Assembly: GCA_001692895.1 (NCBI GenBank)
Contig: KV748208.1
Location: forward strand, 1,798,001 to 1,862,000
Origin: Cenococcum geophilum 1.58
Lineage: Eukaryota > Ascomycota > Dothideomycetes > Gloniales > Gloniaceae
Length of the DNA: 64,000 nucleotides
Direction of reading: 5' to 3'
Shown here: positions 1-9,900 of the stretch, piece by piece
Position numbering within the stretch: position 1 is the first letter of the stretch
Layout of the letters: each line of letters starts with the position of its first letter
The notes under the pieces: generated by a model
The model's database searches: none
Seen by the model: only the letters and a program-made list of their open reading frames with translations
What the model was told of the DNA's origin: nothing
Position numbers and translations under genes: made by a program

Positions 1-1096
1 CTTATGCATAAGGAAAGGTGCTCCAGGGCAGTGACCTCATATGCTACCAGTACAGTAGCGCGATTCCCAGGAGAAAGAGCGTCACACTGCAAATCAAATC
101 TGGGAAAGAGTTGCAAGACAAGCACTGACTGGGCTTACGCTTTTATTCGATGCCTACTTACGGGCCTCCCAGGCATATTCCAGACGCTTCACATCCCTCG
201 ATTGATGTTGGTAACCGCCAACCGGTTCTGCAACTCTACCATCAGCACATTACGCATCAGTCCGTCAACCAAGCCGCCAGCACCCGTGTCTTCGTGATAG
301 GCAAACAGGTCTAGGTAGAGCCCCGCTCGCAGAAAGCAGTAGCCATGACGCGTTGATCGACCAGGTTACAGTATAGATCCCTGCAAAGAGGCGCACCACA
401 GCACCAGCCACAGAATCATCGCTCTCTCGGCCAAGCAAATCCCGCAGGAATCGGAAAGAGAGGTGTCGCTCCACAGTAAGACGAAGCAATATATCGGATC
501 TTAGAAGGGCGGAAGTGCAGATAAAGTGTTGAAGTCCGCCGCACCCTGGGCCACGTGATGTCAATGGCAGGCCAGAGATTCTGGCTGAATGGCCTGTTCT
601 CAATCCCTGGATCGATCTGTAAGCCATGAATTCTTCGCTCCCACCTTCTCCGTCGCACTCTCGTGTCCCATGTGTTACATAAAAACCTCACCTCGAATGC
701 TCGCCACAGTCAGCCGACAACGAGTGACGTGCCCCGGGCGGGCCCGCGCAGCTCAAACAAGCAAGTGGTCGGCATGTCTTGGCCGGGGATTTCCCTCGAG
801 TCCACAATCCAGCGAATCCTGCGAATCCTGCGAATCCAGTGGCGTTGGGCCAACGGGAAAGCTTAGCACTCGAGCAATCTGCCGATTCCGGACTTGTTGG
901 ACCACTGATCGCCCAATTGCCACCGGCTCGAGTGTCGACAACCTCTGCCTTTTCTTCCTTAACTTTCCCCGCAGACCAGATGAATTAACCTGCCGTGTCT
1001 GACCCCGTCAACCGCACTCCACTCCCACGTGCTCCGCCATACGCCCTATCCCCGATCTGAGATCTACCAGTCCTTCCTATCTCGTCCTCCCCAGCA
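1..1096. other. Intergenic, no gene recognised
   Basis: GC-balanced sequence with only short overlapping frames on both strands and no recognisable domain. A 9-bp motif (gcgaatcct or a close variant) occurs three times in a row at 812-838. The last few hundred bases are presumably the promoter and 5' leader of the gene starting at 1097. Confidence 0.5.
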
Positions 1097-1763
1097 ATGC
1101 CCTTCCGTCAGCGCGTCAAACGTGCCTTCACCCGCTCCTCCACCAGCAGCAGCGGCGACACCTCCCTCAGCAAATCAAACTCGCGCAAAAACAGCAATGT
1201 CTACCAGGCCGGCGAGAAGATGCCGCCGCTGAAGTACCGCCGTCCCGTTGCGAAAGAGCACAAGGAAAAGCTGGAATCCTTCTCCTTCGCCCACGCCTGG
1301 CGACGCAAGAGCGACCAGAGCCAGTACTCGCCCATGGGCTCCCGCCTCCCCAGCCGCAAGAACAGCACCCACACCCAGGGCCGCAAGAGTTTCCAGGCCA
1401 CCCGCACCAGCATGCAGGTCCCGCGGACGCCGAGCAACGTGGGGCAGGTCAAGGAAGATATGGATGATGAAGCCGATGTTACAAATGGTGAGCAGCGTCA
1501 GAGCAGGATCGCCAATTCTTCTGCTCTACAAGACCGGAGGCAAGAGCTGACGTCTGGCAGTTGGGCTATCCCGCCAGCATACCCATGAGTCTATCAGGCC
1601 GGGCCCTTCGTCGAGCGTGGGCCGCCGCTCGCAGTCCATGAAGTCTGGCGGCTCGCGTCCGCAGACGCAGCACACCAGTACCAGCGGCAAGGCCGGCCAG
1701 CCCTTTACGCAAGAGGACTTCGAACTGGCGCTGAAGAAGTCGCACCTTGAGGTTCCCTCGTAG
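1097..1763 (+). CDS. Small basic Ser/Arg-rich hypothetical protein, two exons
   Basis: Function not recognised. Exon 1 is 1097-1487 and exon 2 is 1561-1763, giving 197 residues. The 73-bp intron (1488-1560) starts GTGAGC, has a CTGAC branch-like site and ends CAG. It is phase 1 and restores the frame exactly, whereas reading through ends in a spurious tail at 1588. The product is very basic and low in complexity, with many Ser, Arg and Lys. It has a central 'KYRRPVAKEHKEKLESFSF' stretch and a short acidic/amphipathic C-terminus ('TQEDFELALKKSHLEVPS') that looks like the conserved part. No signal peptide or membrane segment is visible. The ATG follows a C/A-rich leader (cagcaATG), usual for fungal starts. 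It resembles the small uncharacterised basic proteins common in ascomycetes. Exon structure is more certain than identity. Confidence 0.8.
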
Positions 1764-2466
1764 CACTCAAACCACATCAACCCACCCACCTGTATAGGTA
1801 CGCTGCCACCGTCAGCACTACGTCCGGCTTGCCCGACAGATACTATCTACAACTCCAAACCACATTCTTGCATATATTATACAAACCACCACCTTTCACT
1901 TTATCCTCATCTGGTCCTTCACCCTGTATTTATCCTATCCCTTTATCTTCTGCATTACAGCTGGTGTTTCAAACGGTCAAGGATCTCTCAAGTGCATGTA
2001 ACGATTTTCCGAGAAATGAAAGCGAGAGGGGGCGTCTGTACTGCTATTCCATATTGACGCATTTCGGCGGTTTTGGGATTTTCACAATTTCCGTTCTTGG
2101 GCGCGTTCACGGTCTTGGGTTTAGAACGTAGGACAAAAGTTTGGGGAATGAATGAGAATACAAGTTTCTGCTTGCGGAATGGATGAGATTCTGCTGCTCT
2201 GCTCTGACTGGGTCTTTTGGCTGAACAGCTGTTTAACAGTCTTTTCTATCTATTATCCGAAATTCTGGTTTCCCTTAACGAGATCTAAACCCGGCGCCCG
2301 GTTTTGTGACTATTTCTCACCATGGCATCTAGGGCTTCCTCACAGCCTCACCATTGACCCACTACGAAACCTACGATAGTTTAGAGCTAAGCGGGGCTCT
2401 ACATAAACGTGCCAGACGAAGTTAGTTGAATCCATGATATGAAGGGGCAATGTGGGTCGCGAGAAC
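1764..2466. other. Intergenic, no gene recognised
   Basis: 3' flank of the first gene followed by about 700 bp without a convincing coding frame. Short frames near 1829-2131 and 2152-2379 have no recognisable features. Composition is still that of a gene island. Confidence 0.45.
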
Positions 2467-2697
2467 ATGGAGGATAAAAGATCGCTAAACGCTATATCAG
2501 CAAAGGTAGGACAGCCTTTGACAGCTGAAGAATTTGAGATAGGCTCAGACAGGCGCATCCAGCTCGCAAGAAACCATATGAAACACCGAAACAGCTAGTC
2601 AACACAAGCTAATACGACAGATTCAGTACCAACCTCTGATGACCCTCATACACTCAACTAGAATAAGTTCTGTATAATAGCGTCCGACTAACTCCCC
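2467..2697 (+). pseudogene. Interrupted upstream frame of the deaminase-like gene
   Basis: An ATG at 2467 opens a frame that is in phase with the downstream coding region at 2698. It is stopped by TAG at 2596, a second TAG about 60 bp later and a TAA shortly before 2698. All three stops could arise by C-to-T change of glutamine codons. Between the stops the frame reads as hydrophilic protein without obvious splice signals. It may be a decayed N-terminus, or 5' UTR that is open by chance. I favour decay slightly. Confidence 0.35.
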
Positions 2698-3597
2698 ATG
2701 CTTAATGACCCGAATGTTGAAAAGCAACATGGATATACCGGACCACTCTTGGAGAGCGAACGAAACAAATACAGCTTCAGGAAATCCGAATCTGAGATGT
2801 CAATAACACTGTATGGACCAATTCCCAGCTACCCCGTGCCACGTATCAACAAAACTGCCGCCGTTCTCGACAGGGGAAATCAATTCCCTCGTATATCATC
2901 AACTAGTGGTTGGGGCGCCGATGCTTTACCTCTGAACGACAAGACTGGACCAACCTGGATCGAGCGAGTCTACTCTATCGCAAGGACAGTGGGCTATAGA
3001 TTTCCAGAAGCGCCAGACTCCCTTTGGGATCACGGCAAACCCGGGCAGTATTTCGCTTCTCATGCGGAGAAGAAGTTGATAGCCTACTTCATAAACAGGC
3101 ATGTATTCATGCCTCAAGACAAAGAGCCTGACCAGAAATTGGAAGGCTCAATCTATGAAGTAGAAAGCTCTCTTGCAGATGGAAAGAACTCGTCTGTAGC
3201 TTGGGCAAAGGTGTGTCAGTTGGAAGAGCGGAAAGCAAAATTGGACCTCGAGCTCTTTGACGCAGATGACCGATTACAGTGTGACTCATACGATGAACAG
3301 GAGGTCAAAAGACTGAAACATGAGATTCATGTGATTGATGAACAACTGTTATGCCTCGAGTCCGACGCTGACCTAGCTAAAATGAGAGCTCAAGAGAAGA
3401 TGAAGCGCATACTGTTGAAGAGAAACAAGACACATCACTCCCTAATGGAGCTGACAAGAAATGAGCCTTCTATTATGTTCATGTTGAAACGGGCAGTCAT
3501 ACTGAGCAGTAATGCGATCTGCGAAAACTGTGACATGTTCAAGAAAAGAGTGAATGGCTGTTTTCAGTTGAATATCGAAATGAGATGGTGTGCTTAG
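2698..3597 (+). CDS. Cytidine-deaminase-fold protein (SsdA-like C-terminal domain family), possibly N-terminally truncated
   Basis: The 299-residue frame has the zinc-site layout of the deaminase superfamily. It has His122-Ala-Glu124 ('QYFASHAEKKLIAYF') and, after a long charged insert (about 140-255, partly coiled-coil-like), Cys275-x2-Cys278 ('SSNAICENCDMFKKRVN') near the C-terminus. This H-A-E ... C-x-x-C order, with the CxxC 20-25 residues from the end, matches a fungal family related by fold to the C-terminal domain of bacterial single-strand DNA deaminase SsdA. Members are widespread in ascomycetes and their substrate is, to my knowledge, unestablished. The catalytic residues are present, so the domain itself looks intact. 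The in-phase stops just upstream make the true N-terminus doubtful. There is no sign of a secretion signal or immunity partner, so a toxin role should not be assumed. Confidence 0.6.
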   Translation: MLNDPNVEKQHGYTGPLLESERNKYSFRKSESEMSITLYGPIPSYPVPRINKTAAVLDRGNQFPRISSTSGWGADALPLNDKTGPTWIERVYSIARTVGYRFPEAPDSLWDHGKPGQYFASHAEKKLIAYFINRHVFMPQDKEPDQKLEGSIYEVESSLADGKNSSVAWAKVCQLEERKAKLDLELFDADDRLQCDSYDEQEVKRLKHEIHVIDEQLLCLESDADLAKMRAQEKMKRILLKRNKTHHSLMELTRNEPSIMFMLKRAVILSSNAICENCDMFKKRVNGCFQLNIEMRWCA

Positions 3598-3939
3598 TCA
3601 AGATTCGCATATCCGTCAACTCATTCATTGGCAAACATAATGCTTCTATCGAATGCGCGAGAAAGGGATATAAGAAATAATACTGTACTAGAGAGCATGG
3701 AAACGAGCATCCGCTCGACCCCGTTCCGCCGGAGAGGCTGTTTGGATCTTGCGCCTATTATGCAACAAAGTCTGACTCTATGATAACTTAACAGGTCGCG
3801 ATCCTGCGCGAGAGCCCGTATCACAATTGCAGAACAGAGCAGCTGTCGATGTAGCGCCGATCACTACCGTATCAGGGTTAGATCAGGGGTGTATATGACT
3901 CGTCGATTTCATGTATATATAGTCTCTTTTCTTCGTAGA

Positions 3940-6324
3940 TCAATCTACACACGAGTTCTTCTTTCCCGACATCCGCGCACGGACTCCGAATCGACAGCAG
4001 CCCTCTATTCCAGCTGCAGCAATTTCATCCTCGGCGGCCTCCAACTCGCTCTTCCGCGCTCTCTTGGCCTTCCTAGCCACCTTTCCCTCTGCCGAAGGGC
4101 CTTTTCGCTTCCGCCCGCCCTTTTCTTTGCTCGTCACGGCTTCTTCTTTAGGCCATGTTCGATAACTTTTTTTGGCCAGGTCGACTCCACCAGGTGGGCG
4201 CAGCCAGGTCGACGATTTTAAGGCCCACCCGGGCGCAATCTTCAGGATGTAAGCGCCCCTTCCAGACGCCAAAGCAGGGGTGCTTTCCACCTGGTGGAAC
4301 GTCGCCAGATGAGGCTGATAGTTATATAATCCGCCCAGGGCGTTAGAAAAGCCTGTCGATACTATAGCTAATAATATATAAGGCTTCATAGTTGGCGTCG
4401 AATTGGATCACGTGACGGTGAGAATGGGTCAAAAATGGGTAGAATCGATCGACCTGGTCGTGTCGGTATTCTACGGTCGTGTCGGTGTTCCACCAGGACC
4501 CCCCCTTCAAAACGGTAGGTACTGGTGGAATTCGCCCAGGTGGACTGCCCAGGTGGCTTAAATTGCTGACAAAACTTGCTGCTATACTAGATTTGGGAGC
4601 GCAATCGCGGTTGGCGCGAACGCCTCCACCTGGCCAGGCGAAACCTCCTTTTTAGCTGCCAAGACGACCGATCTGCCCAAAATCCACCTAGGGCGTCGAA
4701 CGGACAGTATCCACCAGGTGGATATCGATATCGGTGGCCCGTTCGCGACCAGGTGGACCCAGGTGGGCCCAGGTGGCTTTTTTAGAGCGCCCACCTGGTG
4801 AGTCGACCTGGCCAAAAAAAGTTATCGAACATGGCCTTAGCAGCACGCTTCGCCCGTGCCTCCTCAAGGTCCTCATAACTCATCACCTTCGCCTTCCCTA
4901 ATACTGTGGACTTCGTCGACCGGCGACGTTTGGCTTCGTCGTTCTGTTTGATCAACAATTGTTTATCATTCTCGAGCAGGGCACGTTCCGCGAAGGATAT
5001 CTGGGCGGCGTTGAGGAGCTTCTCTAGGCGCAGTTTGCTCTCGTCATCAAGTGCGCGTGTATCTCGTTCGACTAGGCCACGCGGCGTATTGAGAGCATCT
5101 GCTGTCACTGGGGTTCGCAATGCCTCGTCTTGTGAATAAGACAAAGCCTTAACATCGACTTTCACAACGGTTAATTCGATGGGTGGCTTCTGAATACCTC
5201 CGAGCACCCTGTCTGGGTTGAATGGAGACAGGCCGCTTCTACCCCAACCGGCCCTTATGTTGTGAGGAGTCAATGCCTTCTCCCGTGCAGCGCTGTAGAG
5301 GGCTGTGAAATGCTCCTTACCGACGGTGTTTGCACCTCCTCGATACAGCCGCTCGACTTGGTCGCGATAGGCGGCCTTCAGGGGTCCAAACACTCCTATA
5401 TCACAGGGCTAGAGCTTGAGATGGAATACGGCACAGGCGAATGTTGTTTTCAAGGCAAAATTGTAAGATTTCGAGCGTTTCGTGCGTCCCGAAACCATCG
5501 CAGATCAAAACACGCGGTTTCTGACCCGCCCGCTCTTTGGTTTGCGGATCGAACACCCGAATAAGCCACTCCAAGCTGATCTTGGAGTCCGTGTATCCAG
5601 ATTCGGAACATGCATAATGCCACCCCGGAGTGGGGTACGTAGTCCAGTTACTCCGATGGGTTGAACCTGGCCAGATTATAAGAGGAAGACACCTACCGTC
5701 CGCGGACACAGTCTCTATGGCTGTAACCATGGTCCGCTTAACACCCGCGCCTCGATAATTTCGTAAGTCGTCTTTACCTACAAGAACTTTAATGGATCCT
5801 AGCATGCAGAGCATAACGCCAGTCTCATCCATATTGTAGACATTCTCGCGGAGAACGTCTGGATCCTCTAATACCCTTCCAATCACCTCAAACCAGTGTG
5901 AGACCTTGGCATATATGTTGCTGTCGTGGCGATTCTAGTCTACGGCCTTGACCTTCCTTGCTTTGAGCACTGGATTCCGTTTCTCGAATGCTTTTGGCCA
6001 GTTCTTGCCTGGAGGCTTGATCGCTTCATCCGCCGCATCCGCTGCGGAGCGTTGACGTCGGATGCAGAATGCAAGCAATCGGAGATGTTTAATGGGAACA
6101 GGGTTCCCCAGATCTGCTGATTGTTTCAAATACTGGGCGAGGGCTTTCTCTTCCGTGGGGGTGAGATACTGTTGGCTTCTCGCCTTGTCTTCTTTCGAGG
6201 GTCGTCCTCGTGCCCGGTGATAGATGGTAGAGTAGGGGACTTGTCCCCATTCCGATAGATTGGCGTATGTTGTTGGCACGCCCTCAGGAAGACCGTCCGC
6301 TAGTACCTGACTGGCACGATCCAT
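3940..6324 (-). pseudogene. pogo/Fot-like transposase, broken
   Basis: Read from ATG 6324 downwards. The N-terminal helix-turn-helix/CENP-B-like part is at 6324-5938. An in-frame TAG at 5935-5937 interrupts the frame, probably from a tryptophan codon. The DDE core then continues in the same frame to 5401, with 'NMDETG' and 'ICDGFGTHETLE' carrying the first two catalytic aspartates. Next, a small deletion shifts the frame at about 5400-5410, just where the family has its 'SHKLQPCD' third-acid motif, and a second TAG lies beside it. The C-terminal region runs 5393-4837, ending 'YEDLEEARAKRAAK', where the MITE interrupts it. The Lys/Arg-rich tail resumes at 4150-3940. Removing the MITE and one TTA copy restores a continuous C-terminal frame. 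The copy cannot make active transposase. Confidence 0.85.
4151..4836. mobile_element. Harbinger/Tourist-like MITE nested in the transposase
   Basis: 686 bp bounded by inverted repeats of about 50 bp that start ggccatgttcgataac and differ by a single-base indel. They are flanked by the 3-bp direct repeat TTA at 4148-4150 and 4837-4839. A TTA/TAA duplication with a GGCC-TGTTCG type terminus is the hallmark of PIF-Harbinger/Tourist elements. The interior has no credible gene and is full of ccaggtgg/ccacctgg motifs. Confidence 0.8.
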
Positions 6325-6420
6325 ACTGACTTACCGTGCTGGTGTCGGAAAGGGAAAGGAGTGAGGAAGAGTCGGCCTAGCAGACCGCACTCTCCGAGGT
6401 GGGACTGAGCTAGACCCTGA

Positions 6421-6986
6421 AGGAGGGTCCATTTTTGGGCCTCTATTTTTAGCCGTCTTCAAGTCTTGAGTTCTTGAGGCCGCGAAGGGCGACATTCGAA
6501 GAGAAAAGCTCTTGCAGGTCGAGTGAATTCGACTTTGAGATCCAATCTCGAGAGATTTTTTCGCTCAGCTGTGAACCTTCGTGTCGGCAAAACATACGCG
6601 CAGTGATGCACGATACTTTGTGGCTTAGGAACCATTCCATCCTTAGGAGCCATGTGACACTTACTGTAGCTTTTAGCTACGGAAAAACACCTGAAGCCAC
6701 TTCATGCCCGCCTGTCAAACGAATGTTGGAATCTGCTTCCAGCTATGTCGTCTCGCACGACACCATAGCAAAGACGGTGTTGAGGCACTAACGTTACTGT
6801 AATAAGGTAATCAGCATGTTTCTGATCGAGCCCGTAGCATATAGCGTTAACAATTGATACTACCGCTTACTGAAGTTATTACTCGCTTCTGCTTCCGCTC
6901 TGTACTATGACTAGCAAAGCAGAAGAGAAACTACGCAAACAGAAATGCTCAACAAACTGCCTATAGTAGAAGCTGAGTACAAGGTG
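6421..6986. other. Intergenic between pogo relic and NLR 3' end
   Basis: No gene recognised. It holds the 3' flank of the minus-strand NLR gene. The small frames at 6449-6791 lack any feature. Confidence 0.45.
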
Positions 6987-9900
6987 TTAAAGGTTTTCGG
7001 TGCGCTTCTCAAATGCGACAGCGCCCTTGTTGACTAATAGCTCTACTACCTCTTCATTGCCTCCTGAAGCCGCCTGGAATGCGCTACCGTATTCTCCACC
7101 CTGGGCGTTGATGTCGGCGCCCTGGTCGAGCAGCAGCTTCACAATTTGCTCGTGGCCTTCCGACGAAGCCGCCTGGAGTGCGTTGCCGTATTCACCGCCC
7201 TGGGAATTGATGTCGGCGCCCTGGTCGAGCAGCAGCTTCACAATTTGCTCGTGGCCTTCCGACGAAGCCGCCTGGAGTGCGTTGCCGTATTCACCGCCCT
7301 GGGAATTGACATCGGCGCCCTGGTCGAGCAGCAGCTTCACAATCTGCTCATAGCCGTTTGACGAAGCCGCCTGGAGTGCGTTGCCGTATTCACCGCCCTG
7401 GGAATTAACATCGGCGCCCTGGTCGAGCAGCAGCTTCACAATCTGCTCATAGCCGTTTGACGAAGCCGCCTGGAGTGCGTTGCCGTATTCACCGCCTTGG
7501 GAATTGACATCGGCGCCCTGGTCGAGCAGCAGCTTCACAATCTGCTCGTCGCCTCCTTCTGAAGCCGCCTGGAGTGCGTTGCCCCTCTGTCCGCCCTGGC
7601 CGTTAATGTCGGCACCCTGGTTAAGCAACAACTTCATAATCCGTTCGTGGCCTCCATCCAAAGCCGCCTGGAGAGCATTGCCATAGAATCCACCCTGGGC
7701 GTTGAAGTCGGCGCCCTGATCTAGCAACAGCTTCACAATCTGCTCATGGCCTTTCGACGAAGCCGCCTGGAGTGCGTTACCATAGCATCCACCATGGGCG
7801 TTTAAGTCGGCGCCCTGGTCTAGCAGCAGCTTCACAATCTGCTCGTCGCCTCCTTCTGAAGCCGCCTGGAGTGCGTTGCCCCTCTGTCCGCCATAGGCGT
7901 TGACGTCGGCGCCCCGGTCGAGCAGCAGCTTTATAATCTGTTCATGGCCTTCCATTGAAGCCGCTTGAAGTGCGTTGCCAAATAATCCACCCTGGGCGTT
8001 GACGTCGGCACTGTGGTCGAGCAGCAGCTTTACGATCTGCTCGTGGCCTTCAATTGAAGCAGCCTGGATTGCGTTGCCCATATATCCACCCTTGTCGCAG
8101 CATAGCTGCGTAATTCCCTTTTCTGAGGGCGTTTGGAGTGTGTTGCCATAGTGTCCACCCTGCGCGTTAATGTCGGCGCCACAGTCGAGTAGCAGCTTTA
8201 CAGTCTGCTCGTCGCCCCCAGCAGAAGCCGCCTGGAGTGCGTTACCGTATTTTCCACCCTGTGCGTGGACGTCGGCTCCCTGGTTAAGTAGTAGCTTCAC
8301 AATCTGCTTGTGGCCTCTATACGAAGCCGCCTGGAGTGCGTTGCCGTATTCACCACCCTGGGCATTGACGTCGGCGCCCTGGTCAAATAATAGCTTCACA
8401 ATCTGCCCGTCGCCTCCATATGAAGCCGCCTGGAGTGCGTTGCTAAAGGATCCAACCTGCGCGTTAACGTCGGCGCCCTGGTCAAGCAACAGCTTCACAA
8501 TCTGTTCGTAACCTCCAACTGAAGCCGCCTGGAGTACGTTGCCGAAGGATAAAAACCGGTCGTCGATGGAGAACATACCATGTGCGTTGACGTCGGCGCC
8601 CTGGTCCAGCAATAGCTTCACAATCTGCTCGTGGCCTTTTCTCGAAGCCGCCGGTAGTGCGTTGCCGTATTCACCGCCCTGGGCATTGACGTCGGCGCCA
8701 TGATCGAGCAACAGCTTCACAATCTGCTCGTAACCTCCAGATGAAGCCGCGTAGAGCGCGTTGCCGTAATTTCCACCCTGTGCATTGACATCGGCGCCCT
8801 GGTCAAGTAACAGCTTCACTATCTGTTCGTGCCCTCGAACTGAAGCCATCTCGAGGGCGGTGCCCGAAAAGAACTTCTCACCCAGAGCATTGACGCCGGC
8901 GCCCTGGGCGTTAACGTCAGCACCTCGGTCGAGCAGCAGCTTCACAATCTGCTCGTGGCCTTCCATTGAAGCCGCCTGGAGTGCGTTGTCTATTCGTCCA
9001 CCGCCCATATATTTATTCTGCGCGTTAACGTCGGCGCCCCGGTCAAGTAGCAGATTTACAATCTGCTCGTGGCCTTCCGACGAAGCCGCCTGGAGTGCAC
9101 TGCCCATCAGTCTATCCTGAGCGTTGACGTCGGCGCCCTGGTCGAGCAGTAGCTTTACAATCTGCTCGTGGCCATTCCTCGAAGCCTGATGGAGTGCGTT
9201 GCTTGCCTCTCTATCATGGACGTTAACGTCGGCGCCTCGGTCGAGCAGCAGCTTCACAATCTGTTCATAGCCTTCCCATGAAGCCGCCTGGAGTGCGCTG
9301 CCAAATAATCCACCCTGGGCGTTAACTTCGGCGCCCCGATCGAGCAGCAGCTTCACAATCTGCTCGTGGCCTCCCGACGAAGCCGCCTGGAGTGCGTTGC
9401 CGTATTCACCACCCTGGGCGTTGACGTCGGCGCCCTGGTCAAGCCACAGCTTCACAATCTGTTCGTAACCTTGAGCTGAAGCCACCTGGAGTGCGTTGCC
9501 GTAGTATCCACCCTGTACGCTGGCGTCGGCGCCTTGGTCGAGCAGCAGCTTCACAATCTGTTCGTGGCCTCCACCTAAAGCCGCCTGGAGTGCGTTGCCA
9601 TGCCATCCACCCTGGGCATTGACGTCGGCGCCCTTGTCGAGCAATAGCTTCACAATCTGTTCGTGGCCTCTATCCAAAGCCGCTTGGAGTGCGTTGCCCC
9701 TCTCTCCACCCTGCGCGTTGACGTCGGCGCCCTTGTCCACCAGCAGTTTTACCATATTAGAATGCCCATTTTCTGCCGAGAGGAGCAGCGGAGTCTGGCC
9801 GCGGCTGTCTTTCGTGTTGATTGCAATCGTAACTTCTGTTTCTAGCCCGCATAAGAGCGCCTGTGTTAGATCGGACAATCCTAACCGAGCTGTGAGGTGG

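Larger units (their letters stand above)
3873..6420 (-). mobile_element. pogo/Fot-like (Tc1-mariner superfamily) DNA transposon, degraded
   Basis: About 2.55 kb, or about 1.86 kb once the nested MITE is subtracted, the usual size of fungal pogo/Fot elements. It encodes a DDE_1-type transposase on the minus strand. Candidate terminal inverted repeats are imperfect: tcagggttagatcagg from 3873 on the plus strand, and tcagggtctagctcag read on the minus strand from 6420. The left end is preceded by TA but the right end is not followed by TA, so the borders are provisional. Confidence 0.55.

Noticed and set aside
265-1002. Frames of 90-137 codons on both strands at the left end
   Set aside because: Mutually overlapping, without domains, with low-complexity text caused by a 9-bp repeat.
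2698-3597. Calling the deaminase-like protein a secreted toxin
   Set aside because: Fold similarity to SsdA-type domains is not evidence of toxicity; there is no secretion signal, delivery domain or immunity gene.
4582-4876. Minus-strand frames of 62-77 codons in the pogo element
   Set aside because: They run through the nested MITE and its terminal repeat and have no protein features.
6995-9800. Regularly spaced near-identical repeats that could suggest a CRISPR-like array
   Set aside because: The organism is a eukaryote, the units are contiguous without spacers, and they encode ankyrin repeats in a long open frame.
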